From Allobosea robiniae (GTDB lineage: Bacteria > Pseudomonadota > Alphaproteobacteria > Rhizobiales > Beijerinckiaceae), in the NCBI RefSeq assembly GCF_900102525.1, contig NZ_FNBZ01000001.1:620001-684000 (forward strand): a stretch of 64,000 nucleotides of DNA, in the 5' to 3' direction. Under the pieces are notes generated by a model. The model saw only the letters and a list, made by a program, of their open reading frames with translations. It had not been told where the DNA came from and did no database searches. Within the stretch, counting starts at the first letter, position 1. Every line of letters starts with the position of its first letter. The translations under genes and the position numbers were made by a program. Positions 54,941-63,644 of the stretch are shown here, in pieces.

Positions 54941-56468
54941 GCAGAAGGTGCCGCCGCGGCTGGCGCTCGCCCATATTTCGAAGAGCTTTCCCGGCGTCAA
55001 AGCCAATGAAGACATCAGCCTGAGCGTCAAGCCGGGCGAAATCCACGCGCTGCTTGGCGAGAACGGCGCCGGCAAGTCGACGCTGGTCAAAATCATCTAC
55101 GGCGTCCAGCAGGCCGACGAGGGCGCCATCTCCTGGAACGGCTCGCCCGTTTCGATCCCCTCGCCCAAGGCGGCGCGCAAGCTCGGCATCGGCATGGTCT
55201 TCCAGCATTTCTCGCTGTTCGACGCGATGACGGTGATCGAGAATATCGCGCTCGGGCTCGACGAGGCGGTCGATCGCGAGGAGCTGAAGCAACGCGTCGC
55301 AGCGATCCTGCAATCCTATTCGCTACCGCTCGATCCGGAGCGCGAGGTTCATACGCTCTCGGTCGGCGAGCGCCAGCGCATCGAGATCGTGCGCTGCCTG
55401 CTGCAGAAGCCGAAGCTCCTGATCATGGACGAGCCGACCTCGGTCCTGACGCCGCAGGAGGTCGAGCGCCTGTTCGCGACGCTCAGGCAGATCGCGGCCG
55501 AGGGCTGCTCGATCCTCTACATCTCGCACAAGCTGCACGAGATCAAAGCACTGTGCGACAGCGCCACCATTCTGCGCGGCGGGCGCGTCGTCGCGACCTG
55601 CGACCCCAAGGTCGAGACAACCAAGCGCATGGCCGAGCTGATGATCGGCGCGGAACTGCGCAAGATCGAGCACGGCAAGGCGGCTGGCTCCGGCGCCGTC
55701 CGGCTGGAGGTCAAAGGACTGTCGCTGCCGGGTGAGCCCCCCTTCGGCACGGATCTGGAGAGCGTTTCCTTCGAAGCCCGGGCCGGCGAGATTCTTGGGA
55801 TCGCCGGTGTCGCCGGCAATGGACAGGCGGAGTTGCTGACCGCCCTCTCGGGCGAGCAACTCGCGGCCGGCTCGGAGGCAATCAAACTCGACGGCAAACC
55901 CGTTGGTCTTGAGGGCGCCGGCACACGCCGGACGCTCGGCCTCGCCTGCGTGCCCGAGGAGCGCAACGGCCACGCTGCCGTGCCGGATTTCTCGCTCGCC
56001 GATAACGGGATCCTCACGGCGCGTCACCGGCTCCCGCTGGCGCCGCACGGCTTCATCAGCCGCAGCAGCGTGAAACGCTTTGCAGATGGCGTCATCAAGC
56101 TCTTCGACGTCCGGACCACCGGCAACGCCGCGCTCGCCCGCTCGCTCTCGGGCGGCAATTTGCAGAAATTCATCATGGGTCGCGAAATCGGCCAGCAGCC
56201 GGCCGTTCTTGTCGTCTCGCAGCCGACCTGGGGCGTCGATGCCGGTGCTGCCGCCGCGATCCGACAGGAACTCGTCGACCTCGCGGCCAAGGGCTCGGCC
56301 GTGGTGGTGATCTCGCAGGATCTCGACGAATTGCTGGAGCTCGCCGACCGGCTCTGCGTCATCAACGAGGGACGGTTGTCAGCGCCGCGACCGGTCGCGA
56401 GCCTCGGCATCGACGAGATCGGCCTGATGATGGGCGGCGTCCATGGCGCGGAGGCAGCCCATGCTTGA
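54924..56468 (+). CDS. BMP-family nucleoside/purine ABC transporter ATPase (two ABC domains)
   Basis: A 514-residue protein with two fused ABC domains, as in NupA/RbsA-like sugar/nucleoside importers. The first domain has Walker A LGENGAGKSTLVK, signature LSVGERQRIEIVR and Walker B LLIMDEPTSVL. The second has a degenerate Walker A (GIAGVAGNGQAELLTAL), signature LSGGNLQKFIMGREI and QPTWGVD in place of the usual E-P-T. The altered second site is normal for BMP-linked ATPases. It overlaps xdhC by 17 bases, joining the purine oxidation and uptake genes into one operon. Confidence 0.95.
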   Translation: MNQPREQKVPPRLALAHISKSFPGVKANEDISLSVKPGEIHALLGENGAGKSTLVKIIYGVQQADEGAISWNGSPVSIPSPKAARKLGIGMVFQHFSLFDAMTVIENIALGLDEAVDREELKQRVAAILQSYSLPLDPEREVHTLSVGERQRIEIVRCLLQKPKLLIMDEPTSVLTPQEVERLFATLRQIAAEGCSILYISHKLHEIKALCDSATILRGGRVVATCDPKVETTKRMAELMIGAELRKIEHGKAAGSGAVRLEVKGLSLPGEPPFGTDLESVSFEARAGEILGIAGVAGNGQAELLTALSGEQLAAGSEAIKLDGKPVGLEGAGTRRTLGLACVPEERNGHAAVPDFSLADNGILTARHRLPLAPHGFISRSSVKRFADGVIKLFDVRTTGNAALARSLSGGNLQKFIMGREIGQQPAVLVVSQPTWGVDAGAAAAIRQELVDLAAKGSAVVVISQDLDELLELADRLCVINEGRLSAPRPVASLGIDEIGLMMGGVHGAEAAHA

Positions 56469-57525
56469 ATGGCGCCGCCGCCGCGAGCCCAGCCTGCTGA
56501 TGCTGGGCCTGAGCCCACTGATCGCGATCGGGCTCACCATGCTCATCGGCATGATCGTCTTCACCGCCATGGGCTATGACGGCTTCCACGCGGTCGGCAG
56601 CATCTTCCTGACCCCCTTCCTGGAGCCGCAACGCTGGGGCGATATCGGGGTCAAGGGCGCGCCGCTCGTCATGATCGCACTCGGGCTCGCCATCGGCTTC
56701 CGAGCCAATGTCTGGAATATCGGCGCCGAGGGGCAATACGTCATGGGCGCCATCGCCGGCACCGGCGTCGCCCTCCTGACCTATGACATGACGGGATGGT
56801 GGATTCTGCCCGCCATGGCATTGGCCGGCATCCTCGGCGGCATGGCCTGGGCCGCGATCCCGGCTTTCCTGCGCGTCAAGCTGCAGGTCAGCGAGATCCT
56901 GACCAGCCTGATGCTGACCTATGTCGCCGTGCAGTTGCTGTACTTCCTCGTGCGCGGGCCGTGGAAGGATCCGGGCGGCTTCAATTTCCCGCAGACGCGG
57001 ATGTTCACGGCCGATCAGACGCTGCCGACAGTGCTGGAAGGAACGTTGGTCCATCTCGGCATCCCAGCCGCGCTGGTGCTCGCGATCATCGCCTGGTTGC
57101 TGATGGAGAAGACCACGGCAGGCTACGCGATCAAGGTCGTCGGCCTGGCACCCGCAGCCGCACGTCATGGCGGTTTCAGCGCGGCGCGCACGACCTGGGC
57201 GACCATGCTGGTCAGCGGCGCGCTCGCCGGCCTCGCCGGCCTGTTCGAGGCGGCCGGTCCGTTCGGGCAGCTCACGCCGCAATTCCCGGTTGGCTATGGG
57301 TTCACCGCGATCATCGTCGCCTTCCTCGGCCGGCTGAACCCGCTCGGCATCGTCTTCGGCGGCATCGTGCTGGCGGGAACCTATGTCGGCGGCGAGATCG
57401 CGCAATCGACGGTGAGGCTGCCGCAGGCCGCGACCGGCCTGTTCCAGGCAACGCTGTTGTTCATGCTGCTGGCAACCGACGTGCTCGTGCGTTGGCGTAT
57501 CGGTTTCAAGCGGAGAGCGGCATGA
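56461..57525 (+). CDS. BMP-family ABC transporter permease 1
   Basis: A 354-residue permease of the branched-chain/ribose type with about ten hydrophobic helices. It has PLVMIALGLAIGFRANVWNI followed by GAEGQYVMGAIAGTGVALL, characteristic of YufP/NupB-like permeases, and FGQLTPQFPVGYGFTAIIVA followed by FLGRLNPLGIVFGGIVLAG. It overlaps the ATPase gene by eight bases and the second permease by four. With permease 2 it forms the import channel. Confidence 0.95.
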   Translation: MLEWRRRREPSLLMLGLSPLIAIGLTMLIGMIVFTAMGYDGFHAVGSIFLTPFLEPQRWGDIGVKGAPLVMIALGLAIGFRANVWNIGAEGQYVMGAIAGTGVALLTYDMTGWWILPAMALAGILGGMAWAAIPAFLRVKLQVSEILTSLMLTYVAVQLLYFLVRGPWKDPGGFNFPQTRMFTADQTLPTVLEGTLVHLGIPAALVLAIIAWLLMEKTTAGYAIKVVGLAPAAARHGGFSAARTTWATMLVSGALAGLAGLFEAAGPFGQLTPQFPVGYGFTAIIVAFLGRLNPLGIVFGGIVLAGTYVGGEIAQSTVRLPQAATGLFQATLLFMLLATDVLVRWRIGFKRRAA

Positions 57526-58445
57526 CCTCCGCCATGTTCATCTCCATCCTGATGACGCTGATCGCGGCTTCGACGCCGCTGCTGCTCGCATCGCTCGGCG
57601 AGCTCGTCGCAGAGAAGGCCGGCGTGCTCAATCTCGGCGTCGAGGGCATGATGTTGTGCGGCGCGGTCGCTGGCTTCGCGGTCGCCTTCTCGACCGGCAG
57701 CACCGGTATCGGGTTGGTCGCGGCGGCTTTCGCAGGCGTCGCGGCCTCGATGGTCTTCGCGGTGCTCGCGCTCTCGCTGATGGCCAACCAGGTCGCCACG
57801 GGGCTCGCGCTGACGATCTTCGGCATCGGCGCCTCCTCGCTGATCGGCGCGGGCTTCGTCGGGCGCACCGTGACGCGGCTTCAGCCGGTGTTTCCGGAAG
57901 CGCTGTCGGAACATCCGCTGCTGCGGGTGATCTTCGGACACGACATCCTCGTCTATCTCTCACTTGCGCTCGTTGCAGCCGTGAGCTGGTTCCTGCGCCG
58001 GACGCGGCCGGGCCTGATCCTGCGCGCCATCGGCGAGAACGACGCCTCGGCCCATGCGATCGGCTATCCCGTGATCGCCATCCGCTACGGCGCCATCGCC
58101 TTCGGTGGCGCCTTGGCAGGTCTCGGCGGCGCCTATTTCTCGCTGGCACTGACGCCGATGTGGGCGGACCGGCTGACGGCGGGCCGCGGCTGGATCGCAC
58201 TTGCGCTCGTCGTCTTCTCGGCCTGGAAACCGGGGCGGCTCCTGCTCGGCGCCTACCTCTTCGGCGCCGTCATGACGCTCGAATTGCAGGCCAAGGCGGC
58301 CGGCGTCAGCTGGCTTGCACCCGAGGTTCTGGCGATGGCCCCCTACCTTGCGACGATTGCGGTTCTGACCATGATGTCGCTAGGACGAAAGACCGGCCGG
58401 CTCGACGCGCCCGCCTGCCTCGGCAAACCCTTCTCGGCGTCCTGA
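57522..58445 (+). CDS. BMP-family ABC transporter permease 2
   Basis: A 307-residue permease, the YufQ/NupC-like partner. Key sections: STPLLLASLGELVAEKAGVL followed by NLGVEGMMLCGAV, then GLALTIFGIGASSLIG and the RAIGENDASAHAIGYPVIAI segment that contacts the ATPase. The ATG at 57522 overlaps the permease 1 stop; a longer frame open from 56796 is only read-through. Eight or more membrane helices are evident. Confidence 0.95.
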   Translation: MTSAMFISILMTLIAASTPLLLASLGELVAEKAGVLNLGVEGMMLCGAVAGFAVAFSTGSTGIGLVAAAFAGVAASMVFAVLALSLMANQVATGLALTIFGIGASSLIGAGFVGRTVTRLQPVFPEALSEHPLLRVIFGHDILVYLSLALVAAVSWFLRRTRPGLILRAIGENDASAHAIGYPVIAIRYGAIAFGGALAGLGGAYFSLALTPMWADRLTAGRGWIALALVVFSAWKPGRLLLGAYLFGAVMTLELQAKAAGVSWLAPEVLAMAPYLATIAVLTMMSLGRKTGRLDAPACLGKPFSAS

Positions 58446-58476
58446 CGCCGCAACCGACAACGGGGAGTTTTAGGAC

Positions 58477-59556
58477 ATGACCAGCATCATCACCCGCCGC
58501 AAGCTGACATTCGGCGCCGCCGCCGCCTCGACCCTGCCGCTGCTCGGCCGCGGCGCCTCGGCGCAGGCCCCGCTCGGCGTCGGCTTCATCTATGTCGGCC
58601 CGATCGGCGACCACGGCTATACCTGGACGCATGACCAGGGCCGGCTGGCGCTGGAGAAGGAATACGGCACCAAGATCAAGACCAGCTTCATCGAGAACGT
58701 CGCCGAGGGTCCGGACGCCGCCCGCGCGCTGCGCCAGCTCGCCCAGGCCGGCAACCAGCTGATCTTCGCGACCTCCTTCGGCTTCATGAACCCGACGATC
58801 CAGGTCGCCAAGCAATTCCCGAAGATCAAGTTCGAGCATGCCACCGGCTATATGCGCGCCGAGAACGTCGCGACCTACGATGCGCGCTTCTACGAGGGCC
58901 GCGCCGTGATCGGCACCATCGCCGGACACATGTCGAAGACCGGACAAGCCGGCTACGTCGCCTCCTTCCCGATTCCGGAAGTCGTGATGGGCATCAACGC
59001 TTTCCATCTCGCCGCCCGCAAGGTGAACCCGAACTTCAAGACCAAGGTCGTCTGGTGCTCGACCTGGTACGATCCGGCCAAGGAGGCCGACGCCGCCAAG
59101 GCGCTGATCGACCAGGGCGCCGACATGATCACCCAGCACACCGATTCCGCCGCTCCGCTCCAGGCGGCCGAGCAGCGCGGCGTCTTCGCCTTCGGCCAGG
59201 CCTCCGACATGAAGTCCTTCGCGCCCAAGGCCCATCTTTCGGCCATCGTCGACGACTGGTCGGGCTACTACATCAAGCGCGTCAAGGAGGTCATGGACGG
59301 CAATTGGAAGAGCGGCGCGGTCTGGGGCGGCATCAAGGACGGCTTCGTCAAGCTAGCCCCGTATAACGATGCGATCACGCCGGCCGCCCGCGCCGCCGCC
59401 GACGAGGTCACCAAGGCCATCGTCGCCGGCACGCTCCACCCCTTCACCGGCGAGCTCAAGGACCAGAAGGGTGAAGTCCGCCTGAAGGCCGGCGAGAAGG
59501 CCAGCGACGAGATGCTTTCGAAGATGGACTGGTACGTCGACGGCATCCAGGCCTGA
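58477..59556 (+). CDS. BMP-family purine/nucleoside-binding protein
   Basis: A 359-residue extracellular binding protein of the basic membrane protein (BMP/Bmp-PnrA) family. An N-terminal export signal (TRRKLTFGAAAASTLPLLGR), with twin arginines, ends near ASAQA; it could be Tat- or Sec-type. Motifs: VGFIYVGPIGDHGYTWTHDQ, FENVAEGPDAAR-like IENVAEGPDAARALRQLAQAG, YEGRAVIGTIAGHMSKTGQA. Relatives bind nucleosides, and the neighbouring xanthine dehydrogenase and guanine deaminase genes make a purine ligand most likely. It closes the operon 31 bp after permease 2. Confidence 0.93.
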   Translation: MTSIITRRKLTFGAAAASTLPLLGRGASAQAPLGVGFIYVGPIGDHGYTWTHDQGRLALEKEYGTKIKTSFIENVAEGPDAARALRQLAQAGNQLIFATSFGFMNPTIQVAKQFPKIKFEHATGYMRAENVATYDARFYEGRAVIGTIAGHMSKTGQAGYVASFPIPEVVMGINAFHLAARKVNPNFKTKVVWCSTWYDPAKEADAAKALIDQGADMITQHTDSAAPLQAAEQRGVFAFGQASDMKSFAPKAHLSAIVDDWSGYYIKRVKEVMDGNWKSGAVWGGIKDGFVKLAPYNDAITPAARAAADEVTKAIVAGTLHPFTGELKDQKGEVRLKAGEKASDEMLSKMDWYVDGIQA

Positions 59557-59566
59557 CGATGAATTC

Positions 59567-59600
59567 TCGCTGCGGCGGGCTGCTCGCGCCGCCGCAGCGA
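59567..59600 (+). terminator. Hairpin at the end of the purine operon
   Basis: A 12-bp perfect stem TCGCTGCGGCGG / CCGCCGCAGCGA with a 10-base loop starts 10 bp after the binding-protein stop. No T-run follows, so it may work with Rho or stabilise the 3' end. Confidence 0.6.
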
Positions 59601-59876
59601 TTCGCCGGCTCTATCCGCCTGACGCTCCGTCAACCCACCCCGTTAACCTGTTTTCGTTCTCAACTGGGCCGTTACCGGCCTGAAACCGATGGAACGAAGG
59701 CGTTTCCTGTGCGTATCTACCGCCGCGGCCATCGTCTTTCCGCGGTAACCGTGGCAACTGCGTGAGTTGCGCGCCGCGAATGGCATCCATGTGTCGCGGT
59801 CGCTCGTGTCGGAAACGAGCATGAACGGCCGTCATCCAGCACGCGACGCCTGAACCACCTTCTCTAGGAGGAATTC
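59601..59876 (+). promoter_or_regulatory. Leader region of the HU gene
   Basis: A 276-bp stretch without a convincing gene. It holds a relatively AT-rich patch (59637-59665), the short palindrome GGCC-GTTACC-GGCC (59667-59680), and AGGAGG eight bases before the HU start codon. A short frame at 59559-59765 lacks any conserved feature. The HU promoter must lie here, but I cannot place it. Confidence 0.4.
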
Positions 59877-60149
59877 ATGACCAAGAACGAACTGATCGCC
59901 GCCATTGCCGAAGAGACCGGCAAGACCAAGGCCGACGTCTCGGCCATCCTGGCCTCTCTCGGCGCGACCGTCGCCAAGTCCCTCAAAAAGGGCGACGACG
60001 TCACGCTCGGCGGCATCGGCAAGCTCTCCGCCGCCAAGCGCGAGGCCCGCGAGGCCCGCAACCCCTCGACCGGCGCGACCATCAAGGTGCCCGCCAAGAC
60101 CGTCGTGAAGTTCAAGGTCACCAAGGACCTCGCCGACGCGGTGGCGTAA
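59877..60149 (+). CDS. hup: HU family DNA-binding protein
   Basis: A 90-residue nucleoid protein of the HU/IHF fold. It starts MTKNELIAAIAEETGKTKAD, followed by VAKSLKKGDDVTLGGIGKL and the basic arm EAREARNPSTGATIKVPAKT, including the conserved RNPxTG tip with the intercalating Pro. It bends and compacts DNA. A strong AGGAGG ribosome binding site and single-gene layout suit high expression. Confidence 0.96.
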   Translation: MTKNELIAAIAEETGKTKADVSAILASLGATVAKSLKKGDDVTLGGIGKLSAAKREAREARNPSTGATIKVPAKTVVKFKVTKDLADAVA

Positions 60150-60167
60150 GGCCATCATCGGGCTCAG

Positions 60168-60198
60168 GCAGCGTTCGCGCATGAAACGTGGACGCTGC
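60168..60198 (+). terminator. Possible hairpin after the HU gene
   Basis: GCAGCGT (60168-60174) pairs with ACGCTGC (60192-60198) across 17 bases, 18 bp after the HU stop. No T-run follows. Weak candidate. Confidence 0.35.
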
Positions 60199-60232
60199 TT
60201 GACCCTGCGCCCCATGCCCTCACATTAGCGGC

Positions 60233-61408
60233 ATGTTTCTCCGTCTCTTCACCGATCTGCGCGCCGCCAAGGTCCCGGTGACCTTGCGCGAGTACCTGAC
60301 GCTGCTCGAAGGGGTGGAGGCCGATCTGGCCGAACACAGGGTCGACGAGTTCTACTATCTCGCCCGCGCCACGCTGGTGAAGGACGAGCGCCATCTCGAC
60401 AAGTTCGACCGCGTCTTCGCCCAGGTTTTCAAGGGCATGGAGACGCTGCAGCAGGCGATCGAGGAAGCCGGCATTCCCGAGGAATGGCTGCGCAAGCTCG
60501 CCGAGAAATTCCTGACCGACGAAGAGAAAGCCCAGATCGATGCGATGGGCTGGGAGAAGCTCTGGGAGACGCTGAAACAGCGGCTCGACGAGCAGAAGGG
60601 CCGCCATCAGGGCGGCAACAAGTGGATCGGCACCGCCGGCACCTCGCCCTATGGCGCCTATGGCTACAATCCCGAAGGCATCCGCATCGGCCAGGACAAG
60701 AACCGCAATTTCCGGGCGGTGAAGGTCTGGGACAAGCGCGAGTTCAAGGATTTCGACGACACGCGCGAACTCGGCGTTCGCAACATGCGGATCGCGCTCA
60801 GGCGCCTGCGCCGCTTCGCACGCACCGGCGCGGCCGAGGAACTCGACCTCGACAACACCATTTCCGAGACCGCCCGGCACGGCTACCTCGACGTGAAGCT
60901 TCGCCCCGAGCGCCGCAACGCGGTCAAGGTGCTGCTCTTCCTCGATGTTGGCGGCTCGATGGACTGGCATATCGAATTGGCCGAGGAGCTGTTCTCGGCG
61001 GCGCGGGCCGAGTTCAAGCATTTCGAGCATTTCTACTTCCATAACTGCCCCTATGAGCGGGTCTGGAAGGAGAACCGCCGGCGCCACGACCAGCAGATCG
61101 CGACCTGGGACGTGCTCAGGACCTATCCCTCCGACTACCGGCTCGTCTTCGTCGGCGATGCCTCGATGAGCCCCTACGAGATCGCGATGCCCGGCGGCTC
61201 CGTCGAGCACTGGAACGAGGAGGCCGGCGAGGTCTGGATGGAGCGTCTGGCGACCAAATTCCCGAAATCGGTCTGGCTCAATCCGGTGCAGCAGAACCTC
61301 TGGAACTACACCCAGTCGATCCGCCAGATCGGCGGTTTGATGGGCGGGCGCATGTTCCCGTTGACGCTCGACGGACTGGATGGCGCGATGAAGGTTCTGG
61401 CACGGTGA
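60233..61408 (+). CDS. VWA domain protein (CoxE-like)
   Basis: A 391-residue CoxE-like protein. The N-terminal half is helical (KVPVTLREYLTLLEGVEADL, VDEFYYLARATLVKDERHLD), with GGNKWIGTAGTSPYGAYGYN in the middle. The C-terminal part is a von Willebrand A domain with the MIDAS sequence DVGGSMD beginning at D238 and a later Asp in VFVGDASMSPYE. These proteins usually work with a MoxR-type AAA+ ATPase to activate metalloenzymes or other targets, but no such ATPase gene lies in this window. Its stop overlaps the start of the next gene (GTGA). Confidence 0.9.
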   Translation: MFLRLFTDLRAAKVPVTLREYLTLLEGVEADLAEHRVDEFYYLARATLVKDERHLDKFDRVFAQVFKGMETLQQAIEEAGIPEEWLRKLAEKFLTDEEKAQIDAMGWEKLWETLKQRLDEQKGRHQGGNKWIGTAGTSPYGAYGYNPEGIRIGQDKNRNFRAVKVWDKREFKDFDDTRELGVRNMRIALRRLRRFARTGAAEELDLDNTISETARHGYLDVKLRPERRNAVKVLLFLDVGGSMDWHIELAEELFSAARAEFKHFEHFYFHNCPYERVWKENRRRHDQQIATWDVLRTYPSDYRLVFVGDASMSPYEIAMPGGSVEHWNEEAGEVWMERLATKFPKSVWLNPVQQNLWNYTQSIRQIGGLMGGRMFPLTLDGLDGAMKVLAR

Positions 61409-62013
61409 CGAAAGCGATCATGGACGAGGACGATGACGGCCCCGCCCCGAGCTGGCGCCAGCGCCCCAAGCCGGTGGGCTTCGAGATCGCCTACAAGCTC
61501 GACGGCGACACCCTCGAGGTCGATCGGACGCGCCGGGTCGACAGCATCCGTCTGAGCGCGGTCGAGCAGGTCCGCTTCGTCTATGCGCCCGGCAATATCT
61601 CGTCGAAGGGCTACAAGACGCAACTCCGGCTCAGCGACGGCCGCACCGTGACCTTCGGCAACCTGTCCTGGCGTTCGCTCACCGATCTCGACCGCGACGA
61701 TCCGCGCTATCGCCGCTTCGTCACCGCGCTGTCGGCCGCGATCGCGCGGGCCAATCCGCGCGCGCGCTTCGTCGCCGGACGACCCAGGCCGATCTGGCTC
61801 GGCGTCGCCGCCCTCGGCGCGCTGTCGATGCTGATGCTCGCGGCCTTCACGCTGCGCGCCTTCCAGCAGGGCGCGAACAGTGCCGGGCTGCTCGGCATCC
61901 TGCTGATCGCCGCCTCGTTCTGGCAGGTCTGGCCGCTGGTCAGTCTCAACCGGCCGCGCGAACTCGCGACCGGCGAGGTGCCCGACAGCCTCGTCCCGGG
62001 TGGGACGAGCTGA
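61405..62013 (+). CDS. Uncharacterised membrane protein
   Basis: A 202-residue protein I cannot assign. Residues 1-130 are soluble and contain a beta-rich stretch (FEIAYKLDGDTLEVDRTRRV, SAVEQVRFVYAPGNISSKGY) ending near a basic NPRARFVAGRPRP. Two transmembrane helices follow (IWLGVAALGALSMLMLAAFT and AGLLGILLIAASFWQVWPLV). The start is GTG at 61405, overlapping the VWA gene by four bases; an ATG five codons later is possible. The overlap suggests coupled expression with the VWA protein. Confidence 0.75.
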   Translation: MTKAIMDEDDDGPAPSWRQRPKPVGFEIAYKLDGDTLEVDRTRRVDSIRLSAVEQVRFVYAPGNISSKGYKTQLRLSDGRTVTFGNLSWRSLTDLDRDDPRYRRFVTALSAAIARANPRARFVAGRPRPIWLGVAALGALSMLMLAAFTLRAFQQGANSAGLLGILLIAASFWQVWPLVSLNRPRELATGEVPDSLVPGGTS

Positions 62014-62016
62014 GGT

Positions 62017-62439
62017 TCAGCGGACGACCAGCACCGAGCATTTCGCCCGGCGCACGATAGCCGAGGCGTTCGAGCCGATGACATAGGCGAGCATGCCGGG
62101 CTCATGCGAGCCTATGACGATGAGATCGGCGCCGCTGGCGTCGGCCTCTGCCAGCACCTCGCCATGGACGGAGCCGATCAGGACCTTGGCCGAGACCTGC
62201 TCGGCGGGAAGATCGACCTTCGCTGCGATCTCGGCGAGCTTCGCCTCGGCATCTTCCTGCTGCTCGGAATCGAAATCAGCCGGCACGAACTCCATGTAGG
62301 TGACCGGGATGAGCGAGCGGACATAGACCAGACGCAGCCGCCCGCCCGAAGCCTTCGCGAAGGAGACGGCCGCTGCGAGCGCCGGCTGGGCAAGCTCGGC
62401 TTCGGCGAGATCTACGGGGACCATGATCGACCTGTACAT
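62017..62439 (-). CDS. Universal stress protein (UspA family)
   Basis: A 140-residue single-domain Usp. It opens MYRSIMVPVDLAEAELAQPA and shows the ATP-binding type motif in DLIVIGSHEPGMLAYVIGSN followed by ASAIVRRAKCSVLVVR, the G-x2-G-x9-G-S/A pattern in modified form. Such proteins bind ATP or AMP and act in stress survival. Its stop is 3 bp from the convergent end of the membrane protein gene. Confidence 0.93.
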   Translation of the reverse strand: MYRSIMVPVDLAEAELAQPALAAAVSFAKASGGRLRLVYVRSLIPVTYMEFVPADFDSEQQEDAEAKLAEIAAKVDLPAEQVSAKVLIGSVHGEVLAEADASGADLIVIGSHEPGMLAYVIGSNASAIVRRAKCSVLVVR

Positions 62440-62453
62440 CGCATCCTCCTAGG

Positions 62454-62497
62454 CATCGGACCGAAAAATGGGCGCCACTTTTCGGGAGTCCGGATGA
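62454..62497. repeat. Intergenic palindrome upstream of the Usp gene
   Basis: CATCGGACCGAAAA and TTTTCGGGAGTCCGGATG form an interrupted inverted repeat around ATGGGCGCCAC; the core CCGAAAA/TTTTCGG is perfect (62461-62467 and 62479-62485). It resembles the CGGACCGAAAA-type small palindromes scattered between genes in Hyphomicrobiales genomes. It lies in the Usp leader. Confidence 0.45.
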
Positions 62498-62639
62498 TAT
62501 CACAAATGCCTGGATCGCTGTTGCCGCGCCCGGTGGAATGCGCGCCGATCCAGACGGGTGTGCAACCATCATGGAGTTTGCCAGCATCGGCGCCATGATC
62601 CAGCGCAAAATGCCGGATGCGGTGCGATGCCGCGCGGGT

Positions 62640-62960
62640 CTAGCCCTGGCGCTCGGGCGTACGGACGATCAGCCCGTCGAGATCGTCGCGGATGCGGATC
62701 TGACAGGAGAGGCGCGAATTCGGGCGAACGTCGAAGGCGAAGTCCAGCATATCCTCCTCCATCGGCTCGGCAGGGCCGACCGCCGCGGTCCAGGCATCGT
62801 CGACATAGACATGGCAGGTGGCGCAGGCGCAGGCGCCGCCGCATTCCGCCTCGATGCCGGGAACCGCGTTGCGGATCGCCGTCTCCATCACGGTCGAGCC
62901 GGTTTCGGCCTCGACGGTGCGGCTCTCTCCATGAGCGTCGATGAAGGTGATGTTAGGCAT
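62640..62960 (-). CDS. 2Fe-2S ferredoxin (adrenodoxin/putidaredoxin type)
   Basis: A 106-residue ferredoxin. The four cluster ligands are C40, C46, C49 ([17 protein letters not shown]) and C86 (RLSCQI), in the adrenodoxin spacing C-x5-C-x2-[21 protein letters not shown] is typical of this group, which feeds cytochrome P450s or acts in iron-sulfur cluster assembly. The ATG at 62960 gives the family start; a longer frame to 62990 adds ten unconserved residues. No partner reductase or P450 gene is nearby. Confidence 0.95.
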   Translation of the reverse strand: MPNITFIDAHGESRTVEAETGSTVMETAIRNAVPGIEAECGGACACATCHVYVDDAWTAAVGPAEPMEEDMLDFAFDVRPNSRLSCQIRIRDDLDGLIVRTPERQG

Positions 62961-63043
62961 GGGAAACTCCGGCGGCGCGATCTCCGGCACCGCTTAGAGC
63001 ATTTCAAAGCGGCACGGAACGGGTTTTCCCGCCGCAGCCGTGC

Positions 63044-63382
63044 TCAGGCGGCGCAATCGGAGCGTGCGATCACCGCCCTCGCCTCGGCCGCCGCGAGGGC
63101 GAGCGCATCGAGAGCGCTTTCGCTCGCCTTCTGCTCCGGCCCGGCAAGACCCTCCTCGATGCGGTCGGCAGCCTCGGCGACCTGCCAGGCACCGACGGCG
63201 CGCGCCGCACCCTTCAGGCTGTGGGCGGCATCCATCCGCATCTGCCGGTCGGTGCTGCCGTGGATGGCTCGCAGATGGACGACGCATTGCTGGGCGAAGA
63301 GCACCAGCAATTCGCGCTCCAACTCGTGATCGCCTGCGGTCTGGCGGGAGAGATAGGCGAAATCGATGGCCTTCTCGGTCAT
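63044..63382 (-). CDS. Single-domain histidine phosphotransfer (Hpt) protein
   Basis: A 112-residue Hpt protein. The phospho-accepting His is H54 in DAAHSLKGAARAVGAWQVAE, the standard AHSLKGxA motif, inside a four-helix bundle (ELERELLVLFAQQCVVHLRA before it, a long Ala/Glu-rich helix after it). It relays phosphate between a hybrid kinase and a response regulator. No kinase is adjacent. ATG 63382 is preferred over the frame extension to 63421. Confidence 0.88.
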   Translation of the reverse strand: MTEKAIDFAYLSRQTAGDHELERELLVLFAQQCVVHLRAIHGSTDRQMRMDAAHSLKGAARAVGAWQVAEAADRIEEGLAGPEQKASESALDALALAAAEARAVIARSDCAA

Positions 63383-63644
63383 GTCAGGAACTCTTCGACA
63401 TCGGTCATCAAATGGCCGCACGGGCCGGTCTCATGCCCTTCAGGAAGCGCCCGGATGGTGAACGAGGCGTTAACGACGTTTGTGAATCGCGTGGTCAAAT
63501 GGGTTTCCAAGGGTCCAGGGGTCCACTACCCTTCCAATTGGTAAATGATGGGCGCAGTGTCTCCGTTCACCCGGCCAGAGGCGGCATGGGGCGACGGTGG
63601 TCATCGTACGCGCCCATCGTCAGTAGCGTGACGAGGCGGCAACG

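Noticed and set aside
56796..58445. An extended 549-residue version of BMP permease 2
   Set aside because: The added 242 residues are Arg-rich out-of-frame translation of permease 1; the real start at 57522 overlaps the permease 1 stop.
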